This document shows positions 32,525 to 37,261 of a stretch of DNA of 37,261 nt, piece after piece (the first letter of the stretch is position 1; every line of letters begins with the position of its first letter). The translations under genes were made by a program, and so were the position numbers. The stretch comes from an uncultured Collinsella sp. (lineage in GTDB: Bacteria; Actinomycetota; Coriobacteriia; Coriobacteriales; Coriobacteriaceae). The notes under the pieces were generated by a model. It ran no database searches. It was not told the origin of the DNA and saw nothing but the letters and a program-made list of their open reading frames with translations. The DNA lies in NCBI GenBank assembly GCA_900548255.1, contig URKH01000009.1, positions 1 to 37,261 of the forward strand, written 5' to 3'.

Positions 32525-33640
32525 AACCGCAGCCGTCCACGATCGAGCTGCTTTGTGTCTAACGGGCATCTTTCCGTCAATTACTCCCAATTTTGTCCAG
32601 TCAACGAATAGTTCAGACCGGAGTAATGTCTCAGCCCTTTGCTCATCTGAGCTTTTATCACGATATTCAGCATCGAGCATCCTGCATACGGCCTTAACGA
32701 TCGCGTGGAATCTACCCTCATCGGATATCTGTCTGTGTGTCAGGAGAAGTACATCGTAGCCCATGGCCTGAAGGGCCGTCATGCGGTCAGCGTCACGCAA
32801 GCCATCCCCTGCGCGTCCGTGCGAGGCCTTTCCCTGACATTCAATGGCCACCTGTCGCCTGCCGTCCAGCGAAGAAAGAAGTAGGTCGATATATACACGG
32901 GACTTTCCCACAATCGCTCGAGCACTTGTGCTTAGCATCACTTCAACATTGAGCTCTATGCCGCAAAAACCTTCTCCTCCCAGGGATCGCGGCAGTGCAA
33001 GTAGCAAATACGCCTCGACCTCAAAAGGCGATGCGGCACCCAGTGGAACGAGATGCGATACCGCGACAAATCGCTTGCCGTAACGCATCCCACAAACATC
33101 TGAACAAAAACGGTCAAGATCTCCGTCCAAAACCAAAGCGTCGCGCCGCCACAAATTTGAGGCGGCACCGTCCTCGGACGGGCAACGTGCCCAACCAAAG
33201 GTTGCCGGAATCGCGCCCGACTCAATTGCACGCGAAAGCTCTGCCTCGAGTGCTGCTGGCAAGGCACAAACCGTAAACAAGCCGCACATCTCCGCCAATA
33301 CCAAAAGCAGCTGGAGATCCGTCAGATGCCGCGACATGATGAATGCCGTCAGCAAAGGAGATGTGACCAAAAACCCATGTTCCGTTTCCAGCACGGATTC
33401 CCTGGGAAGCTCACCAAGGAACAGCCGTTGCCTAACGCTGGCAGGACAAGTCCGCTTATTTCTCGTCCCAACCAATGTATGCAACGGCAAGCCGAGCGCA
33501 ACCGCAGCCGTCGGGTTACGGGCGAGGCCATATCGCTGCCGGTCTTCTTCCGGTCGTGGAAGTGGCGGACACAAAGCGAGGGCTTGAGGAGGCAAACGCC
33601 AGTACCTAAAAGCCGATATGTCACAAAGTAGATCCTTCAT
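32513..33640 (-). CDS. Endonuclease-fold hypothetical protein (DUF559-like / AbiEi-like), ending in a repeat
   Basis: About 375 residues. The first part (residues 1-130) resembles the AbiEi/transcription-factor-like N-terminal region seen in coriobacterial 'DUF559' proteins. A nuclease core follows at about residues 215-320: EVEAYLLLALP, then VYIDLLLSSLDGRRQVAIECQGKASH (Asp, then E-x-Q-G), ending VLLLTHRQI. This is a restriction-endonuclease-like fold with a plausible Asp-Glu-x-Gln/Lys active site. The start is uncertain: ATG 33640 or GTG 33646, no clear ribosome site. The C-terminus VLSE is encoded by repeat B, and repeat C lies 180 bases upstream. Likely an accessory gene. Confidence 0.72.
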   Translation of the reverse strand: MKDLLCDISAFRYWRLPPQALALCPPLPRPEEDRQRYGLARNPTAAVALGLPLHTLVGTRNKRTCPASVRQRLFLGELPRESVLETEHGFLVTSPLLTAFIMSRHLTDLQLLLVLAEMCGLFTVCALPAALEAELSRAIESGAIPATFGWARCPSEDGAASNLWRRDALVLDGDLDRFCSDVCGMRYGKRFVAVSHLVPLGAASPFEVEAYLLLALPRSLGGEGFCGIELNVEVMLSTSARAIVGKSRVYIDLLLSSLDGRRQVAIECQGKASHGRAGDGLRDADRMTALQAMGYDVLLLTHRQISDEGRFHAIVKAVCRMLDAEYRDKSSDEQRAETLLRSELFVDWTKLGVIDGKMPVRHKAARSWTAAVLSE

Positions 33641-33723
33641 AGGCACAGGAAAACACGGATTTCAACCCGGGTACTCCCGCATTGGCGCGAACGTACCGAA
33701 AAGGGCGCCGAACGGACTGTTAA

Positions 33724-33789
33724 GTTTTCAACAGCCTTCCCCAACTGGCCAAAAGCTTGCCAAGAACTGGACGGAGTCCTGTTGAAAAC
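33724..33789. repeat. Hairpin element with perfect 11-bp arms
   Basis: GTTTTCAACAG (33724-33734) and CTGTTGAAAAC (33779-33789) are exact reverse complements separated by 44 bases that contain further short self-complementarity (CCAACTGGCC, GCTTGCCAAG). It lies between the nuclease-fold gene and repeat C. Only this copy is in the window. Confidence 0.7.
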
Positions 33790-33821
33790 CCGCTATTTCT
33801 CTCATGCGGAAGCTTTGCACA

Positions 33822-33944
33822 GCAAGTGAGTAGGCTTTTTGGAAACTCCCGAGCAGGCAGGCCATCTTGTCTTGCAAAGCCGCAGGTAGACGACTTGCTG
33901 CAAAACGGTCTGGTCGGCATAACGCCAAAAGTCTACTCACTTAG
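33822..33944 (+). repeat. 123-bp three-frame-stop element, copy C
   Basis: Same length, same orientation and same centre position as copies A and B. The left end is GCAAGTGAGTAG (loses the TAA), the right end intact. The right end contains the stop codon of pdxR (33933) and encodes its last residues Leu-Ser-Glu. Confidence 0.92.
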
Positions 33945-35378
33945 GCTAGAGGGCACCCCCATTAGCTGTGATTCCAGGGTGTTTAGCGCATTTGGACTCA
34001 AATCGTCATACTGGACAAGGATTCGAGCCAAGTTTTTAGGGACAGATGCGCCATCGGCACACCAAAAGCAGTCACCGATATCGATATAAGGGATATTCGA
34101 GTGCATAAGTGCCCGCGTAAAAGAGCTTCCGCCCGCGCCACGCTCCGCAACCACGATGCAGTAAAGGCCCGCGTCTGCATGCTCGATCGAGACCTCTCCT
34201 GCCGGAAATACCTTCCGCACAAGCGCCATCAGGCCATCACGCGCCTCGCGAGCACGAACGCGCACGCGGTTCACATGTCGCTCGTAATCACCCGATTCCA
34301 GCAAACGCGCCAAAGCGACCTGGTCAACAGAGCTCACCGACGAGGCGTAGAAACCAAGGTTGCGCCTAAACCGCTCCATTAACTCATCGGGCAACACCAT
34401 GTACGCCAAACGCAACGCCGATGAAAGGCTCTTCGAAAACGTGTTGGTGTAGATAACCGACTGGGCGGCATCGATCGACGCGAGCGCGGGAATCGGCTTC
34501 CCGGCAAGGCGAAACTCACAATCAAAGTCATCTTCGATGAGATACCGACCTGGTCGCTCGGCGGCCCAGCTCAGCAGCGCATAGCGACGTGCAATGCTCG
34601 CCACAAGGCCGGTCGGATACTGATGGGACGGCATCAGGTGAAGAACATCGGTCCCAGTTTTCTGCAGAGCGCTCAGGTCCACGCCGTCGTCATCCAACGG
34701 GATATGTCGAACTTCGCAACCCATAGCCTGGTAGATGCGCGTCAGCCGCAAATAGCCCGGATTCTCAACGGCATATACCTTGTCGGCTCCAAGCAGCTGA
34801 ACCAACATGGTATCGAGCAGCTGGGCGCCCGCACCGATAACAATGTTGTCGGGATCGACATTCATGCCCCTTGTCCCGCGTAAATGGTGAGCAATTGCGC
34901 GTCGTAGCCGAGCGGTGCCCTGTGCCGGCGCAGTCGAAAAGATTTCGCGTTCGTCTTCGGATGCCAGCGTCGCCCGCAGTGCGCTTTGCCAAAGCCGCGC
35001 CGCCTCCAAAGTGGAAGGAGAAAGCGCATCGAATCGCTCGACCTGTCCGTTGACATCACGCGCACTGGGGCCCACAGAGACGGCATCTCGGTCGATGCCC
35101 TCCGCAGCCAAAGCCAAGACCGGTGCATCCGGAAGCTCGCAAGCGTAGTAGCCACGACGCGGCATTGAGCAAATATAGCCCTCGGCAAGTAGCTGGCTAT
35201 ATGCGTTCTCGATGGTAATGACACTGATTCCCAGATGACTGGCAAAGGCGCGCTTAGACGGCAGATGCTCCCCCGCCGCAATGCGTCCAGCAACGATATC
35301 ATCTCGAATTTGCTGGTAAACATACTCATAGAGCGATGCTTCGCCGCGATTTTCCAAATTGTAGTCAAGCATGGGCAT
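33933..35378 (-). CDS. pdxR: PdxR: MocR-type PLP-binding transcription factor
   Basis: About 480 residues: a GntR-type winged helix at 15-80 (LPSKRAFASHLGISVITIENAY), a linker, and a fold-type I aminotransferase domain with the PLP lysine in TNTFSKSLSSALRL and upstream NPGYLRLTR and DDFDCEFRL. MocR regulators bind PLP and control pyridoxine genes. It is divergent from pdxS. The start is uncertain: GTG 35381, ATG 35378 or ATG 35372, all behind AAGGTCAGG. The last three residues come from repeat C. Direct repeats CTGACCTT lie just upstream. Confidence 0.9.
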   Translation of the reverse strand: MPMLDYNLENRGEASLYEYVYQQIRDDIVAGRIAAGEHLPSKRAFASHLGISVITIENAYSQLLAEGYICSMPRRGYYACELPDAPVLALAAEGIDRDAVSVGPSARDVNGQVERFDALSPSTLEAARLWQSALRATLASEDEREIFSTAPAQGTARLRRAIAHHLRGTRGMNVDPDNIVIGAGAQLLDTMLVQLLGADKVYAVENPGYLRLTRIYQAMGCEVRHIPLDDDGVDLSALQKTGTDVLHLMPSHQYPTGLVASIARRYALLSWAAERPGRYLIEDDFDCEFRLAGKPIPALASIDAAQSVIYTNTFSKSLSSALRLAYMVLPDELMERFRRNLGFYASSVSSVDQVALARLLESGDYERHVNRVRVRAREARDGLMALVRKVFPAGEVSIEHADAGLYCIVVAERGAGGSSFTRALMHSNIPYIDIGDCFWCADGASVPKNLARILVQYDDLSPNALNTLESQLMGVPSSLSE

Positions 35379-35381
35379 CAC

Positions 35382-35425
35382 CTGACCTTATCGAATCATT
35401 CAATCTGGCATTAGTCTGACCTTGT
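35382..35425. promoter_or_regulatory. Direct repeats, probable PdxR operator
   Basis: CTGACCTTAT at 35382-35391 and CTGACCTTGT at 35416-35425 are direct repeats with 34 bp between starts. MocR/PdxR regulators are known to bind direct repeats in the divergent promoter region. The first copy lies directly before the pdxR start codons, so binding could also block its own expression. A -10-like TATTTC and -35-like TTGTTA (17 apart, weak) read toward pdxS. Confidence 0.6.
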
Positions 35426-35515
35426 TATTATCTCGAAAACTGAGTATTTCGCCATACCCAGCTCCCCGATAGGATGTTCCGTCAAGCAATGTACATGCCA
35501 ACCAAGGGAGCAACC

Positions 35516-36406
35516 ATGGCAGAACAGACCAGCAAGGCCGATCGCGTCAAACTCAATCGCGAGCTCGCGCAGATGCTCAAGGGCGGCGTCATCATGGACG
35601 TCACCACGCCCGAGCAGGCACGCATCGCCGAGGAGGCAGGCGCCTGCGCCGTCATGGCTCTCGAGCGCATCCCGGCCGACATCCGCGCCGCCGGCGGCGT
35701 GTCGCGCATGAGCGACCCCAAGATGATCAAGGGCATCCAGGAGGCCGTCTCCATCCCCGTCATGGCCAAGTGCCGCATCGGTCACATCGTCGAGGCGCAG
35801 ATCCTGCAGGCCATCGAGATCGACTACATCGATGAGTCCGAGGTTCTCTCCCCCGCCGACGACGTCTATCATATCGACAAGACCCAGTTTGACGTGCCGT
35901 TTGTCTGCGGCGCCCGTGATCTGGGCGAGGCGCTGCGCCGTGTTGCCGAAGGCGCCACGATGATTCGCACCAAGGGCGAGCCGGGCACGGGCGACGTCGT
36001 CCAGGCTGTGCGCCACATGCGCAAGATCCAAAAGCAGATCCGCGACGTAGTTGCCCTGCGTGACGACGAGCTCTTTGAGGCAGCCAAGCAGCTGCAGGTG
36101 CCGGTCGAGCTGGTCCGCGAGGTCCATGCCACGGGCAAGCTCCCCGTCGTGAACTTTGCCGCCGGCGGCGTAGCGACCCCCGCCGACGCCGCGCTGATGA
36201 TGCAGCTGGGCGCCGAGGGTGTCTTTGTCGGCTCGGGCATCTTTAAGAGCGGCGACCCCGCCAAGCGCGCCGCCTCCATCGTTAAGGCCGTGGCAAACTT
36301 CACCGACGCCAAACTCATTGCCGAACTTTCTGAGGACCTGGGCGAGGCCATGGTGGGCATCAACGCCGACGAGATCGAGATCATCATGGAGGAGCGCGGA
36401 CGCTAG
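35516..36406 (+). CDS. pdxS: Pyridoxal 5'-phosphate synthase, lyase subunit PdxS
   Basis: 296 residues of PdxS (PLP synthase subunit), which joins ribose 5-phosphate, glyceraldehyde 3-phosphate and ammonia from PdxT to make PLP. The key residues are visible: GGVIMDVTTPEQA (Asp), MAKCRIGHIVEAQ (first Lys) and MIRTKGEPGTGDVVQAV (second Lys), plus FAAGGVATPADAA and EGVFVGSGIFKSGDP. The ATG at 35516 follows AAGGGAGCAACC; the frame is open further back to 35474. First gene of the pdxST operon, divergent from pdxR. Confidence 0.97.
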   Translation: MAEQTSKADRVKLNRELAQMLKGGVIMDVTTPEQARIAEEAGACAVMALERIPADIRAAGGVSRMSDPKMIKGIQEAVSIPVMAKCRIGHIVEAQILQAIEIDYIDESEVLSPADDVYHIDKTQFDVPFVCGARDLGEALRRVAEGATMIRTKGEPGTGDVVQAVRHMRKIQKQIRDVVALRDDELFEAAKQLQVPVELVREVHATGKLPVVNFAAGGVATPADAALMMQLGAEGVFVGSGIFKSGDPAKRAASIVKAVANFTDAKLIAELSEDLGEAMVGINADEIEIIMEERGR

Positions 36407-36426
36407 TCCAGCAGAAAGGATCGCAC

Positions 36427-37014
36427 ATGAGCGATTACGCAGACCAGACGGTCGCCGTGCTGGCGGTCCAAGGCGCTTTTGCCGAGCACGAGGCAAGGCT
36501 ATCCGAGCTGGGCGCACGTTGTATTGAGCTGAGGCAGGCGGCCGATTTGCAGCAGAACTTTGACCGCCTGGTCCTCCCCGGCGGCGAGTCCACCGTTCAG
36601 GGCAAGTTACTTGCCGAGCTTGGTATGCTCGATGAGCTTCGCACCCGCATTGTTGAGGGCATGCCCGTCCTGGGCACCTGCGCCGGCTTGATTCTATTAG
36701 CGCGCGATCTTGCCGCCCACGACGATAAGGGGACGCCGCGCTTGGCAACCATGGATGTGCTCGTTGAGCGCAATGCCTACGGCAGGCAACTCGGCAGCTT
36801 TCGAGCCAAGGGGCAGGTAGCCGGCATCGACGGTGAAGTGCCGCTGACGTTTATCCGTGCGCCCCGCATCGTCGAAGTGCACGGCGACACTGAGGTCCTA
36901 GCCGAAGTCGACGGTCGCATCGTCGCCGCCCGCCAAGGCAACCAGCTCGGCGTCACCTTCCACCCCGAGCTCGACGAAGACACCCGCCTCCACGAACTGT
37001 TCCTGCAAATGTAG
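36427..37014 (+). CDS. pdxT: Pyridoxal 5'-phosphate synthase, glutaminase subunit PdxT
   Basis: 195 residues; class I glutamine amidotransferase-like subunit that supplies ammonia to PdxS. VLAVQGAFAEHE at the start, LPGGEST, catalytic Cys in GTCAGLILLA, and His/Glu in TFHPELDED complete the triad. AAAGGA precedes the ATG, 20 bases after the pdxS stop. Confidence 0.97.
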   Translation: MSDYADQTVAVLAVQGAFAEHEARLSELGARCIELRQAADLQQNFDRLVLPGGESTVQGKLLAELGMLDELRTRIVEGMPVLGTCAGLILLARDLAAHDDKGTPRLATMDVLVERNAYGRQLGSFRAKGQVAGIDGEVPLTFIRAPRIVEVHGDTEVLAEVDGRIVAARQGNQLGVTFHPELDEDTRLHELFLQM

Positions 37015-37050
37015 GCAGAATTTAAACGAGCGTGGATTTTCGGACATACA

Positions 37051-37125
37051 ACAAATGAGAGTGGATAATCTCTCACTTTGAGCTTGAATGCAGGCTCAAA
37101 CCGGGAGATTATCCACTCTCATGCT
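37051..37125. repeat. Hairpin element with 18-bp perfect arms
   Basis: ATGAGAGTGGATAATCTC (from about 37055) and GAGATTATCCACTCTCAT (ending about 37123) are exact reverse complements around about 33 bases with inner GAGC/GGCTC-like pairing. It lies 40 bases after pdxT. It could be a terminator (no U-tract) or a dispersed element. Confidence 0.8.
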
Positions 37126-37199
37126 ATGTAGTCATTGGGGTCGCTCTTAAACGACTACTCAAACAAGAACGTTCCCAACGACTACATTGCGATAGACAA

Positions 37200-37253
37200 C
37201 CACGTTTGCTCAGATAAAACCGACCAAAACAAACCTGTCCCTTTTTGGCAGGT
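37200..37253 (-). repeat. 54-bp dispersed repeat, copy 2 (minus orientation)
   Basis: Reverse complement matches 13116-13169 over 54 bases without gaps and with about five differences; see copy 1. The region 37015-37261 holds no gene, only this repeat and the hairpin at 37051. Confidence 0.85.
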
Positions 37254-37261
37254 TTTGATCA

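Noticed and set aside
22372..33944. CRISPR array
   Set aside because: Three copies of a 123-bp inverted-ended element spaced by kilobases, no short repeats or spacers, no cas genes.
35426..35515. PLP or other riboswitch before pdxS
   Set aside because: Leader is short and unstructured to the eye; PdxR with direct repeats explains control.

Overview
The window looks like a chromosomal segment of a high-GC gut actinobacterium of the class Coriobacteriia, most like Collinsella. This is inferred from the codon and GC bias, the mix of gene families (DUF3516 helicase, Elp3 with a GNAT domain, DUF4097 with an XRE regulator, PdxR-PdxST) and abundant short intergenic repeats; no database search was possible. 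I see no rRNA, tRNA, CRISPR array, transposase or prophage gene. Most of the window is ordinary chromosome with several accessory patches.

Layout. 92-1022 (minus): azlCD-type branched-chain amino acid exporter, with AzlD apparently shortened. 1149-1961 (plus): HD-domain hydrolase, tail to tail with a three-gene minus operon (5583 to 1958) for an FAD-linked lactate or 2-hydroxyacid dehydrogenase plus EtfB and a ferredoxin-fused EtfA, which fits a flavin-based electron-bifurcating dehydrogenase. 5930-9136 (plus): a surface-protein operon with a small LAQTG sortase substrate and two other secreted proteins. 9255-9971: DUF554 membrane protein. 10059-15677 (plus): TerB_N/TerB_C protein, BrxD-like (DUF2791) ATPase and Lhr-like helicase, a candidate DNA-processing or defence module without the other BREX genes. 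15704-18490 (minus): spermidine-synthase-like protein and Elp3. 18589-20207 (minus): XRE regulator and DUF4097 protein. 20475-21347: methyltransferase broken by one in-frame TGA. 21467-22306: TrmB-like tRNA methyltransferase. 22616-25297: DUF3516 helicase. 25377-28421 (minus): DUF2130 protein, metallophosphoesterase, a small acidic/basic protein and a stand-alone HIRAN protein. 28534-28761: a candidate type I toxin-antitoxin locus encoding a 27-residue membrane peptide. 28846-31454 (minus): iron alcohol dehydrogenase and aldehyde dehydrogenase behind two matching palindromic operators. 31711-32271 (plus): rubredoxin-rubrerythrin fusion. 32513-33640 (minus): nuclease-fold protein flanked by repeats. 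33933-35378 (minus) and 35516-37014 (plus): PdxR regulator divergent from pdxST (PLP synthase).

The most notable non-coding structure is a family of exactly 123-bp elements at 22372, 32402 and 33822. Their ends carry the word CTAAGTGAGTAG, which holds TAA, TGA and TAG in three different frames. Two neighbouring genes terminate inside these ends and so gain the same C-terminus, Leu-Ser-Glu. A second family (54 bp, at 13116 and 37200) and several other hairpin elements are also present.
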